Positions 26,460 to 34,790 of a stretch of 64,000 nt of DNA are shown one piece after another. Under the pieces are notes generated by a model. It saw only the letters and a program-made list of their open reading frames with translations, was not told where the DNA came from and made no database searches. The stretch's first letter is position 1; the number at the start of each line of letters is the position of its first letter. The translations under genes and the position numbers were made by a program. The DNA comes from Dyella mobilis (GTDB lineage Bacteria > Pseudomonadota > Gammaproteobacteria > Xanthomonadales > Rhodanobacteraceae): the NCBI RefSeq assembly GCF_016904945.1, contig NZ_JADIKF010000038.1:164241-228240 (forward strand), given 5' to 3'.

Positions 26460-26903
26460 ATGAACTCGTTTCGCCACCCCTTGTGTTCCGCTCTGGCAAT
26501 TTTGTTTGCCGGGCTCACTGTGACTTTGAATCCAAGCGTTGCATCGGGTCAGCAACAGTCGAACACGTCGACTGATCGGACTGCGAAAGAGATAGATGCG
26601 ATTATTTACGCAAGTTCCACGCGGGATGAAATTCTGGCCAAACTGAAGCCGTACGCTGCCCCGATGCAGACCATGGAGGACGTTCGAAAGAAGCTCGATT
26701 TGGGCTTTTGCTTTGGGAGCGGCCCTGGTGTCATGCAGTGTCAGGTTGCCAATACCGGTTTGAGCCTCGTGTTCGATCCCGATAAGAAGCTTCGACTGAT
26801 ACGCCGTGATGCCCAGGTGGTCAATGGTGTTTCATACCCGGAGATGTCCATCACCGATCGCGGGTTTGAGTGGCACGGATACCGTCGCTTGTATGAAAAC
26901 TAG
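26460..26903 (+). CDS. Secreted hypothetical protein
   Basis: 147 residues, signal peptide (PLCSALAILFAGLTVTLNPS, cleavage near ASG-QQ). Mature part is polar and helical (STDRTAKEIDAIIYASSTRD, EILAKLKPYAAPMQTMEDVR) with one cysteine pair (LGFCFGSG, VMQCQVAN). The C-terminal QVVNGVSYPEMSITDRGFEW is strand-rich. No family recognised. Confidence 0.55.
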   Translation: MNSFRHPLCSALAILFAGLTVTLNPSVASGQQQSNTSTDRTAKEIDAIIYASSTRDEILAKLKPYAAPMQTMEDVRKKLDLGFCFGSGPGVMQCQVANTGLSLVFDPDKKLRLIRRDAQVVNGVSYPEMSITDRGFEWHGYRRLYEN

Positions 26904-26931
26904 TGAAAGAATGGAATGTGAGGGGAAGCAC

Positions 26932-27150
26932 GTGGATATCTGCCAGGCATTTCTAAACCGCGAAGCGATACCCGGCGTACGCTTTATGCACAACGATTAC
27001 GTTCAAGTTGTATCCGGAGAACTGGCGGGCTCTTTTGGTTCGCTGGTGACGATAGTGGAGCTGCATCCGGATCCGCTACTTGTCCTGGAGTTGGAAACCG
27101 GATGTGACGTCAAAGTCAGGCAATCCGCCGTCAAACTCATTAAAAGATAG
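26932..27150 (+). CDS. Small KOW-like domain protein
   Basis: 72 residues from GTG 26932, which has GAGGGGAAG at good spacing; ATG 26893 and ATG 26911 are alternatives, the first overlapping the previous gene. The body (HNDYVQVVSGELAGSFGSLV then TIVELHPDPLLVLELETGCD and VKVRQSAVKLIKR) matches the strand order of a KOW motif, as in NusG and ribosomal proteins: a V-x-V-x-S-G-x-x-x-G-x-x-G-x-x turn. Single-domain KOW proteins of this size are unusual; a nucleic-acid or ribosome partner is possible. Confidence 0.55.
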   Translation: MDICQAFLNREAIPGVRFMHNDYVQVVSGELAGSFGSLVTIVELHPDPLLVLELETGCDVKVRQSAVKLIKR

Positions 27151-27153
27151 CCA

Positions 27154-27180
27154 GTGTTCCGCCACTTGAGGCGGACATGG
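27154..27180. repeat. Dispersed palindromic repeat copy with paired arms
   Basis: TGTTCCGCCACTTGA followed by GGCGGACATGG. TCCGCC and GGCGGA pair around a six-base loop, followed at about 27188-27200 by CCCAAGCGAAA, which may be a second partial unit. Confidence 0.6.
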
Positions 27181-27215
27181 CCACCTTGACCCAAGCGAAA
27201 TAAACCAGGTGCGAG

Positions 27216-27470
27216 ATGATCGACAAGCAACTTCAACCGGTTGAATGGTGCTCATTTATGTATGAGCTCGAAGATGCCCTGGAGCATCTCGGAAACCTGA
27301 TAAAGGATATCGAGCACGATCCGGACTATAGCGATGAAGACCTTCGCATAGACCTGGGTCACGTATACGCGCATCTCAACCGGGCCTGGCGGCGAAGCGC
27401 CAAGGCGGTGCCCGATGGCGACTGGGATTGGGCATCCCGTTTTCCGGATGATCTGGAGCCTGTCGGTTGA
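27216..27470 (+). CDS. Small acidic helical protein
   Basis: 84 residues, ATG 27216 after a GCGAG stretch. Rich in Glu, Asp and Trp with helical pattern (MYELEDALEHLGNLIKDIEH and GHVYAHLNRAWRRSAKAVPD), ending FPDDLEPVG. The composition fits a small adaptor or immunity-type protein, no family recognised. Confidence 0.5.
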   Translation: MIDKQLQPVEWCSFMYELEDALEHLGNLIKDIEHDPDYSDEDLRIDLGHVYAHLNRAWRRSAKAVPDGDWDWASRFPDDLEPVG

Positions 27471-27817
27471 AGTCCGCCTCACGCGGCAAAGCCGGTGTCG
27501 CCTGCCTTGGCTGCTGCCTCGTGCAACCAGACACCGCGGTACACGTGCAGTCACCAACGAAGCACACGCCTGGTACGTGCCGAGCGCTGGATCACACCAA
27601 ATTCACCAGCTCACGTGCTAACTCCGCCACTGCGCCGCCGAACGGGTTTTTGTCAGCCACGCGCAAGCGTGGGTCGATGCTGCGTCGCGCAACACGTTGC
27701 GCGGATCTTCTTGGCATATTGCTCAAACATTGGTGCTGGGGAGCGCCAATGCGCTGATGGACGAATCATTCCATCAATGCCGTTGTACTTGCGTCCATAA
27801 ATCAAAGAGGGGATTTT
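27471..27817. other. Intergenic region without convincing gene
   Basis: Carries a possible partial repeat copy near 27472-27490 (GTCCGCCTCACGCGGC). Several overlapping frames exist but none with start, ribosome binding site and coding character together. The receptor's ribosome binding site (AAGAGGGG) is at the right end. Confidence 0.5.
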
Positions 27818-30319
27818 ATGACCGTTGGCCGAAAGGGCATGCCATGCAAACGTCACGCACTGTGGCTGTCGTTGGTTGTCGCAGGGTTGGCTGTTTCATC
27901 ACTCCACGCACAAGACACTGCCTCGCAAAGTGACAGCTCCCAGCAGGGCAGCAACGTCAAGCAGCTGCAGCAGGTTATTGTTACGGGTACGCGTACCACC
28001 GATCGCACGGTGGCCGAATCGCTCTCGCCGATCGATGTGATTTCACCCGGAGATCTGCAGGCCACGGGCCAGACCGATCTTGCCAGCGCACTGAACGTGT
28101 TGCTGCCCTCCCTGGACTTTCCGCACACGGCCATCACCGACGGCAACGATGGCCTGCGCCCCGCGACCTTGCGCGGACTCTCGCCCGACGACGTGCTGGT
28201 GCTGGTCAACGGCAAGCGCTATCACACCTCTTCGCTGATCAATTACAACTACGCGGTCGGCCGCGGCTCCGCGCCGGTGGATTTCAACTCGATTCCGATG
28301 TCGGCCATCGACCACATCGAAGTGCTGCGCGATGGCGCAGCAGCGCAATACGGCTCCGATGCGATCGCCGGCGTGGTCAACGTCATCCTCAAAGGCGCCC
28401 CGGGTGCCGGCAAGAGCGAGATCGACACCTACGGCGGCATCATGGACAAGGGTGATGGCGCCAACAACGGCGTGGAAGGTTCCACGGCCATTCCGCTGGG
28501 CAAGGCCGTCAACGGCGGCACCGCGCCGGGGTGGCTGCGCCTGTCCTTCAATTACCAGAGCGTGATGAGCACCAACCGGGCCGCGGTCACCGACCCCACG
28601 GTGAACTATCCGCCGGCCGTCTTCTACGGCACCAACTTCCCGCCGCCGACACCTTACGAGCGCTACGGCGAACCGGCGCAGAAGATCTACCAGGCGGTGC
28701 TCAATTTCCAATACGACCTGAGCAGCGCCGCCCAGCTGTACGGCTATCTCGATCTGAGCAAGCGCACCACCCGCTCCAACGGCTTCTGGCGCTTCTGGAA
28801 CAACTACGACAACAACGTACCGGCCGTTTATCCGGACGGGTTCCTGCCGCATTTCGACAACCCCACCAAGGACTACCAAGGCGTGTTCGGTGTGCGTGGC
28901 CGGGCGCTGGGCTGGAACTGGGATCTTTCCGCCAACTACGGCGAGAACAATCTGCAGTTCAACATTGACAACTCGATCAACAGCAACCTGTATTACTCCA
29001 CCGGTTACTCACCGACATCCTTCTATGCCGGCAGCTACACCACCCGGTTGTTCACGCTGGACTTCGACGCCAACCGCGAGTTCGATCTGGGCTTCCTGAA
29101 AAACCCGCTGTCGGTGGCCTGGGGTGCCGAATTCAAACAGGATACTTACGCCATCGGCTCGGGCGATGCCGCATCCTGGTACTTCAACCCCAACACCATC
29201 GATCCCAACACCGGCGACGTGTACACGGCCGGTTCGCAGGTATGGGGCGGCATCAAGCCCAGCCTTGCCGGTACCTGGAAACGCGATAACGGGGCCGTCT
29301 ATATCGACTTGGAGAACGACGTCAGCGACAAGCTGTCCGTCGGCGCCGCCGGCCGCTTCGAAGACTACGACGACGGCATCGGCAGCGTGGCCGCCGGCAA
29401 ACTGTCGGCGCGCTACCAGTTCACCGACACGTTCGCACTGCGCGGCACGGTGTCCAACGGCTTCCGCGCGCCCTCGCTGGCACAGATGAACTACAGCTCC
29501 ACCGTAACCCTGGTGGAGAACGAGCAGCTGGTCCAGGTGGGCACGTTGAGGCCAAACAATCCGCTGGCCATCTCCTACGGCGCCAAGCCGCTTACCCCGG
29601 AGCAATCCACCAATATTTCGGTGGGCGGTGTCTGGCAGCCCAACAACAACATCAGCAGCACTGTGGATCTGTACCAGGTGCGGGTGAATCATCAGATCGT
29701 CTACAGCGATCAGATGAACAATACCAACCCCAACTATCCACAATACGGCGAAATCCAGTTCTTCCTCAACGGCGCCAATGTCACCAGCCGCGGCGCCGAT
29801 GTCGTGTTCAACGGCACCGAGAGCCTGGGCAATTGGGGCAACCTGGTCGGCAGCGTCAGTGCCAACTACAACCGGATCAGCGTCAACGGCGTCACCAACC
29901 CGGATCTGTTCGGCCCGTACAGCCAGGCGTTGCTCACCGATGGCACGCCGCGCACCAAGTACGTGTTCAGCGGCGACTGGAACTACCACCATTTCAAACT
30001 GCACGCCGACGTCACCCGCTATGGCGAGGTGAGCGAAATCAGCATCGATACACCGCAATCCATCAACGACTTCGGCGCTCCGTCGACCGGGCAGGTCTAT
30101 GCCGCTCGCTGGATCACCGACCTCACCGCCTCTTACAACTGGCGCCAATGGACGTTCTCGGCGGGCGTCGACAATCTGTTCAACCAATATCCCACCAAGG
30201 TGCTCCTGGCCAATATCGCCGGTGACGAATACGCGGCCGTCGGCCTGCAATACTCGTCGCTGTCGCCGTTCGGATTCGACGGGCGGTATTGGTTTGGGAA
30301 GATTGCGTACAACTGGTAA
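27818..30319 (+). CDS. TonB-dependent outer membrane receptor
   Basis: 833 residues. Signal peptide (HALWLSLVVAGLAVSSLHAQ), then a TonB box region (LQQVIVTGTRTTDRTVAESL), a plug domain (LQATGQTDLASALNVLLPSL, RGLSPDDVLVLVNGKRYHTS, SAIDHIEVLRDGAAAQYGSD, GVVNVIL) and a long beta-barrel ending in the aromatic terminus (YWFGKIAYNW). Ribosome binding site AAAGAGGGG is strong. The plug sequence is typical of the large Xanthomonadales receptor family whose members often import carbohydrates. The neighbouring secreted glycoside hydrolase at 30447 supports such a role by context. No siderophore-specific feature seen. Confidence 0.85.
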   Translation: MTVGRKGMPCKRHALWLSLVVAGLAVSSLHAQDTASQSDSSQQGSNVKQLQQVIVTGTRTTDRTVAESLSPIDVISPGDLQATGQTDLASALNVLLPSLDFPHTAITDGNDGLRPATLRGLSPDDVLVLVNGKRYHTSSLINYNYAVGRGSAPVDFNSIPMSAIDHIEVLRDGAAAQYGSDAIAGVVNVILKGAPGAGKSEIDTYGGIMDKGDGANNGVEGSTAIPLGKAVNGGTAPGWLRLSFNYQSVMSTNRAAVTDPTVNYPPAVFYGTNFPPPTPYERYGEPAQKIYQAVLNFQYDLSSAAQLYGYLDLSKRTTRSNGFWRFWNNYDNNVPAVYPDGFLPHFDNPTKDYQGVFGVRGRALGWNWDLSANYGENNLQFNIDNSINSNLYYSTGYSPTSFYAGSYTTRLFTLDFDANREFDLGFLKNPLSVAWGAEFKQDTYAIGSGDAASWYFNPNTIDPNTGDVYTAGSQVWGGIKPSLAGTWKRDNGAVYIDLENDVSDKLSVGAAGRFEDYDDGIGSVAAGKLSARYQFTDTFALRGTVSNGFRAPSLAQMNYSSTVTLVENEQLVQVGTLRPNNPLAISYGAKPLTPEQSTNISVGGVWQPNNNISSTVDLYQVRVNHQIVYSDQMNNTNPNYPQYGEIQFFLNGANVTSRGADVVFNGTESLGNWGNLVGSVSANYNRISVNGVTNPDLFGPYSQALLTDGTPRTKYVFSGDWNYHHFKLHADVTRYGEVSEISIDTPQSINDFGAPSTGQVYAARWITDLTASYNWRQWTFSAGVDNLFNQYPTKVLLANIAGDEYAAVGLQYSSLSPFGFDGRYWFGKIAYNW

Positions 30320-30334
30320 GCCGATGTCGATAGC

Positions 30335-30372
30335 GGCTGGAGGTAGTTGAATGGGTCTTGCTACCTCCAGCC
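30335..30372 (+). terminator. Hairpin after the TonB receptor gene
   Basis: GGCTGGAGGTAG (30335-30346) and CTACCTCCAGCC (30361-30372) form a perfect 12-bp stem with a 14-base loop. There is no T run, so this may be a mRNA end-stabilising hairpin or a Rho-assisted terminator. Confidence 0.55.
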
Positions 30373-30446
30373 CCGAGACTCTCACTCGTTCACCGTCACA
30401 AGAAACTGCTGGCTAACGACGGAAATTTTCAGGGGATCTGGAACTT

Positions 30447-32252
30447 ATGCAATCGAAGGACCTGCGTATGATGCGCTTCATAGCTGGGATGCTTTCCGTT
30501 TTGCTGCTCGCAATGTCTCCTGCCCATGCAGATACGGCGTGGGACTTCGGTGGCATGTTCGGGTACACCAATGGCGGGATATATCCCAACCCCTATACCA
30601 ACGCAGCGTCATGTCCGGATGGCTACAGCGCGTATCTCGTTTACGGGACATCCAACGTCGACTGGTCAATGTATTTTTGCGGACGTCAGCACGTCGCCGG
30701 ACAAGCGCCCTTATACGATTTTGGCGGCATGGTCGGACTGGCTGGCAGCACCGCTTATTATGCGGTCCCATGGAAAGGCTATTTTTACTACGTCAATCCT
30801 TTCACGCACACAGATAGCTGCCCTCCAGGCTACAGCATGGCAAAGGTTCTCGGCACTCCGAATGTCGACAACAATCTCTTTTATTGCTACAGGCCGCACT
30901 CAAACGACTCCACTAGTGCGGTCATGTATTTTGGCGGCATGACGGGGGATGGAAGTAATCCTTACACCAATCCCGCAACAGGGACCCCTTTGACCTGTCC
31001 TGCTGGTTATACCGCCTATCCAGCACTTGGCACGCCTAATGTTGATTACCGCTTTTTCTACTGCGGGCAGCCACAAAATGCATCGACCGTGCCGGCCGGA
31101 GCCGGAAGCCTGGGTATCGGCGAGGAAATGGTTGAAGATGCGAACCTATACAGCGGTTGGACTATCAGTGCCCAAGTCAATGCCCTGAATGGAAACGGCA
31201 TCAACGCGCGGGTAGTAAGGCTATGGACGCTCTCGGATGATTTGCTCCAGAGCCCGACACAGGTCAACACTACGAACATGGCATTAGCTCAGGAGGCCGT
31301 ATCCCAACTACAGAGCAACGGCATAACGGTTATTGCAATGGATGGTAGATATCCAGCATGGATGACAGGGGGCATTGCAGACTACATCCCATGCAGGAAT
31401 ACCACGCCAGGCAGTGCTTATGAGACGTTCCTGAGCAACTATGCACAAGCGAGAGCCACCATGGCTCAGGCGCTTCCAACAATCCAATTCTGGGAACCCG
31501 CCAACGAAACAAACGGACTGCTGCTACCCGACACTTCTCCAGCAGACAATTTTTGCCCGGGCCACCTTGCCTACTTTACCCCGCAGGAATCCGCAGCCAT
31601 CACGACTGACCTGATGTACGCCGCGCATGCCGCCATACACGGTCAAATTCCGAATGCGGTCGTGTTTATGCCGCCGCCGAGCCCTACGGAGCCCGACGAA
31701 AATGGAAACATGAAGTACGACGGCACTTTTCAAAATTTGGCGAACTTCGTCAGTTCCATCTACGCAGATATCGATTCTGGATCGTGGCCAAGCAAAAATC
31801 ATCGCGACTATTTTGACGGCGGAAGCTGGCACCCTTACATTCTTGGCGACGCAACAACCTCGACCTGGGTAACACCCAATAACACGGTATACAACGTCTT
31901 TACGCAGCACGGAGACGGGTCCATACCGATGATTTTCTCTGAAACCGGATACTCGGTATGCGCTTCTACCGCGCAATCCTCCTGCCCAACGGACTCGCAA
32001 GCTACGGCCGCGACGTGGATGGCCGATGCCGTTACTTTGAGCCAGGAAAACTTCCCTTGGCTCACGTACTTCATTTACTTCAGGGCATTCCAGGCAGAAG
32101 ACACGCCAGGCTACGGCATCATGAGCTCGCCATCTCCCTACCCCGCTCCGTCTTCGTATCCGGGAACGTGGCTCTCGACAGCAACTTCAAATCCAAACGC
32201 GTCAGGCTTCTGCTACTTCACGGGCTGCAACTATCCGTCGCCCAAGCCTTGA
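30447..32252 (+). CDS. Secreted glycoside hydrolase (clan GH-A-like) with three Cys repeats
   Basis: 601 residues as annotated; ATG 30468 is an alternative with GAAGGAC upstream. Signal peptide RFIAGMLSVLLLAMSPAHAD. Residues about 33-80, 91-148 and 161-208 are three related modules, each with FGGM, a second element such as NPYTN, CPxGY, a GTxNVD turn and a terminal FYC or YFC, so two cysteines per module. A C-terminal TIM-barrel-like domain follows (about 222-590): NARVVRLWTLSD, then FWEPANETNG with the probable acid/base Glu354 and IFSETGYS with the probable nucleophile Glu499. The Asn-Glu pair and the second glutamate at the end of a strand are clan GH-A features (GH5, GH39 and relatives). 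It probably cleaves a plant or microbial polysaccharide; the substrate is not known. Confidence 0.75.
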   Translation: MQSKDLRMMRFIAGMLSVLLLAMSPAHADTAWDFGGMFGYTNGGIYPNPYTNAASCPDGYSAYLVYGTSNVDWSMYFCGRQHVAGQAPLYDFGGMVGLAGSTAYYAVPWKGYFYYVNPFTHTDSCPPGYSMAKVLGTPNVDNNLFYCYRPHSNDSTSAVMYFGGMTGDGSNPYTNPATGTPLTCPAGYTAYPALGTPNVDYRFFYCGQPQNASTVPAGAGSLGIGEEMVEDANLYSGWTISAQVNALNGNGINARVVRLWTLSDDLLQSPTQVNTTNMALAQEAVSQLQSNGITVIAMDGRYPAWMTGGIADYIPCRNTTPGSAYETFLSNYAQARATMAQALPTIQFWEPANETNGLLLPDTSPADNFCPGHLAYFTPQESAAITTDLMYAAHAAIHGQIPNAVVFMPPPSPTEPDENGNMKYDGTFQNLANFVSSIYADIDSGSWPSKNHRDYFDGGSWHPYILGDATTSTWVTPNNTVYNVFTQHGDGSIPMIFSETGYSVCASTAQSSCPTDSQATAATWMADAVTLSQENFPWLTYFIYFRAFQAEDTPGYGIMSSPSPYPAPSSYPGTWLSTATSNPNASGFCYFTGCNYPSPKP

Positions 32253-32369
32253 TTGAACGGTGGCGGGGGCGAAACGGAAGTCGGAGTGCACCTCCCCAAG
32301 GGAAAGGCGCACTCTGACCCAGATTTCCTAAACCCGGGCGGATGTTGAAAGCTTCGTTTAAATCCTTCC

Positions 32370-32951
32370 ATGCGACGTAGGAGTAACAGCGTGCCTAGCA
32401 AATGGACGCTTGTCGTGGCTCTCTTTTCTTTGACTGCGGGCGTGGGTACTGCCAGCGCGATGACCCACAACTCCGGCGACACCAGCTCGTCGGGCCCGAA
32501 TCTTTTGTGCCTCGGTGCAGACCATCTATCAAGGCCGAGTCGCACCATGCATCCCGGCTGCCTCATCGAGCAACCACTGCCTGATGCGAAGGATGGTCAA
32601 CGTCTGCGGAAGGGCACCGTACCGGTGTGGTACTCCGGTGGGGCCGTGGCCGGAACGGCTTATTCGATCGACCTGTCCTGGGCGATACGCGCCAAGGGGA
32701 ACGTTTATGTCTGGCTGAAGGCCGACTACTCGCCTGCAAAGATCGTCGGCGCCGACAGCTATACCACTCGCATCAGCGAAGTAATGTTCAATTGCACCAC
32801 GCGCAACGCGATCGAGCTGAGGGGCTGGAATTACGACACCACCGGCAAGGCTTTGGTGGCGAACGTGCAGCGAGGTGCCATCCTCAACCTCACCGAACAC
32901 GCCCTCTCTACTCTCGAAGGCCAGTGCACCGCAGCGCCTAAGGCATACTGA
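32370..32951 (+). CDS. Secreted protein, surface-adhesin-E-like
   Basis: 193 residues with a basic start and signal peptide (TLVVALFSLTAGVGTASAMT). The mature part has a proline-rich approach, then AYSIDLSWAIRAKGNVYVWL, KADYSPAKIVGADSYTTRIS and EVMFNCTTRNAIELRGWNYD. The YTTRISEVMFNC strand with following arginine and the paired cysteines resemble surface-adhesin protein E domains. Alternative: another small beta-barrel envelope protein. Confidence 0.5.
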   Translation: MRRRSNSVPSKWTLVVALFSLTAGVGTASAMTHNSGDTSSSGPNLLCLGADHLSRPSRTMHPGCLIEQPLPDAKDGQRLRKGTVPVWYSGGAVAGTAYSIDLSWAIRAKGNVYVWLKADYSPAKIVGADSYTTRISEVMFNCTTRNAIELRGWNYDTTGKALVANVQRGAILNLTEHALSTLEGQCTAAPKAY

Positions 32952-33149
32952 TCGAGTTCGCGCTAAGACGACGAAAGCTGGGATCGGAGTGAACTTTACC
33001 GAGACCATTCGGAAAGCTCCTCTCTCATTCAACCAATGACACGATTGCCGCGAGCGCACTGGGATAAATTATCGTGGGACATAGCGCGCTTTACGCCACT
33101 GATTCTGCCCAACGCAAAGCGCAACTAATAAATTGACGCGGACATTTTT

Positions 33150-33740
33150 ATGAGCACCGATGCGACACCGATCGAGGATTCCGCAGACGAGCAATTGAAA
33201 GTCGGCATTTCTTTTATGTTGCTCATGCTGATCGGTGGCCCCGCTTTCCTGTTAATAAGCCTGTCCACTTCCACCGGGGTGGGCCTGAAACCCTTCGTCA
33301 CCGAATATCTGCTCCCACCGGCGGCTTGCCTCTTAGCGGCGGCCATCACCTGGTTGTGGTGGAAGAAGCTAAAAAGCAACGGATTCAGATATCACGACAG
33401 AAGTGGCGCCACACTACAGGCTACGCCGGGTTCCGCTGCTGCCAGAGGCGTCCTCCTCCTTGCCGTACTCGTGCCGATAAGCTGGTTTTGTGCTCGTGCC
33501 ATTTTGCGCTTCGTCGTGATCCTTGCGCCCGGGCATCCGGTGACGACCCAGGCGACGGTGCTGGGCGTGAGCTCATACAAGAATTGCCCGATGGTTATAA
33601 CTTATCGAGACGAGATCACGTCCGAAGACGTCACCACCTGTCAACCTCGTGCATACGGTAGACCATTCACGGGAGAATCGATAATCGTTCAAGATCACGT
33701 AAATCTATTGGGCGCAAATATGGTTTCGATCTCTTGGTGA
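33150..33740 (+). CDS. DUF3592-like membrane protein
   Basis: 196 residues. Three hydrophobic segments (about 20-40, 52-70, 100-130) and a C-terminal extracytoplasmic strand-rich part (VTTQATVLGVSSYKNCPMVI, TYRDEITSEDVTTCQP, TGESIIVQDHVNLLG). The order (helices, then a small beta domain with Gly-Val turn) fits DUF3592-type proteins. The start ATG has no strong ribosome binding site, so it is chosen by frame. Confidence 0.55.
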   Translation: MSTDATPIEDSADEQLKVGISFMLLMLIGGPAFLLISLSTSTGVGLKPFVTEYLLPPAACLLAAAITWLWWKKLKSNGFRYHDRSGATLQATPGSAAARGVLLLAVLVPISWFCARAILRFVVILAPGHPVTTQATVLGVSSYKNCPMVITYRDEITSEDVTTCQPRAYGRPFTGESIIVQDHVNLLGANMVSISW

Positions 33741-34184
33741 CAACTTTTAAGCCTCAAGAACGATGACTTATCGAGACCCGGTGCTTCTGTGCGGGAAAGT
33801 CGCTGGACCCCAGCTTTCGCTGGGGTGACGGCGAGCCTTTTTGAAGGCCTCGATCAGTTTGGATGTAACGCTTATTTTGCAGGAATGATCGAGCAAAACA
33901 CCGCAGGGAACCTCCAGACTCAGCTCCGGGGTTGACCTCAACCAAACGCATAATTCAGATCAAATGATGGAAATCAGCATCATTGATCAAATGCTTGAAT
34001 AATCTCAATAAAGCTAACCTCGTTCGCATTTCCAATTGCGAAAAGGCCGGTCGCCCCATAAATGAATTTATAAAAATTTTACTAGACCAACAAAGAGGTT
34101 ATCGGGCCATTATCGCTTTGCTCCTTGACTCGGCGATTTACTGAGCGTAAGAAGCTCAATGCCAACTGTCACAGGGAGAATGAC
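33741..34184. other. Intergenic region with one REP-like repeat, AT-rich right half
   Basis: Contains the repeat at 33796. From about 33950 to 34110 it is AT-rich with several T-A runs (for example AATAAAGC and ATAAAAATTTTAC), consistent with promoter sequence for the gene at 34185, though no clear -35/-10 pair was assigned. No open frame here has supporting features. Confidence 0.45.
33796..33833. repeat. REP-like palindrome, second dispersed family
   Basis: AAGTCGCTGGACCCCAGCTT continuing TCGCTGGGGTGACGGCG. The stem pairs CCCCAGC with GCTGGGG. The flanks AAGTCGCTGGA and TGACGGCG also occur at 42922-42958, showing that this is a member of the same family as the inner part of the large palindrome at 42710. 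Confidence 0.7.
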
Positions 34185-34691
34185 GTGCGCGCATTAGTGA
34201 TTCCCGCTTTAATCGTCGTGTTGCTCGGCAGTATGAATGCCATTGCCGACGGGCCGGCGACGCTGGGCTATGCCAATAACCACGATATCGAGCCGGTATT
34301 GGTGCACGTAAATGCACAGGGCAAAATTACCGATATCTCGCCGGCTTATAAACTTTCGCCCGATCTCATGAAGCTGCTGCGCAGCAACTTGGCCGACATG
34401 ATCCATACGCCGGCCAAGGACAAAGATGGGAAGCCGATGGCGTCCCAGTTCATCATCAACCTGGCGCTGCAAACCGACGCGCTTAGTACGGGCGGCTACA
34501 ACGTTCATTTCGCGTATGTCTCGGCCAGTCCCGTACCGACTGGCAGTTGGTATTGGGGGCACGACTCCACCGGCAAGTTGGGCCTGGTCAGTCGCGACGT
34601 TTTGAACAACTTCACCAATATGCAGAGTAGCTTTACCCCTTCGGCCCCACCGGCCACGATCTCCGGCAACTACGGTGGCCGCGGACGTTAG
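34185..34691 (+). CDS. Secreted hypothetical protein
   Basis: 168 residues from GTG 34185 with CAGGGAGAATGAC upstream; the frame is open from 34125 but lacks a ribosome binding site there. Signal peptide RALVIPALIVVLLGSMNAIA. Mature part has LGYANNHDIEPVLVHVNAQG, TDISPAYKLSPDLMKLLRSN and FIINLALQTDALSTGGYNVH, which looks like a small energy-transducer or TonB C-terminal-like domain, then a Gly-rich end (ISGNYGGRGR). Tentative. Confidence 0.5.
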   Translation: MRALVIPALIVVLLGSMNAIADGPATLGYANNHDIEPVLVHVNAQGKITDISPAYKLSPDLMKLLRSNLADMIHTPAKDKDGKPMASQFIINLALQTDALSTGGYNVHFAYVSASPVPTGSWYWGHDSTGKLGLVSRDVLNNFTNMQSSFTPSAPPATISGNYGGRGR

Positions 34692-34790
34692 GCACGCGCC
34701 GATCAATTCCAGCACACGGCATCATGCTCAAAAGGTTCACGAAGAAGTGCGCGCCTCACTCAGGCTCGTTGCCTGGGTGAGGCGTGAACA

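Noticed and set aside
5605..27470. Classical chromosomal integron
   Set aside because: Gene layout suggests it, but no integrase gene and no attC core pair (RYYYAAC with GTTRRRY) were found; kept only as a weak analogy in the findings.
29009..30385. 458-residue open frame on the minus strand
   Set aside because: Antisense to the TonB receptor barrel; valine- and glycine-rich shadow sequence without domain features.
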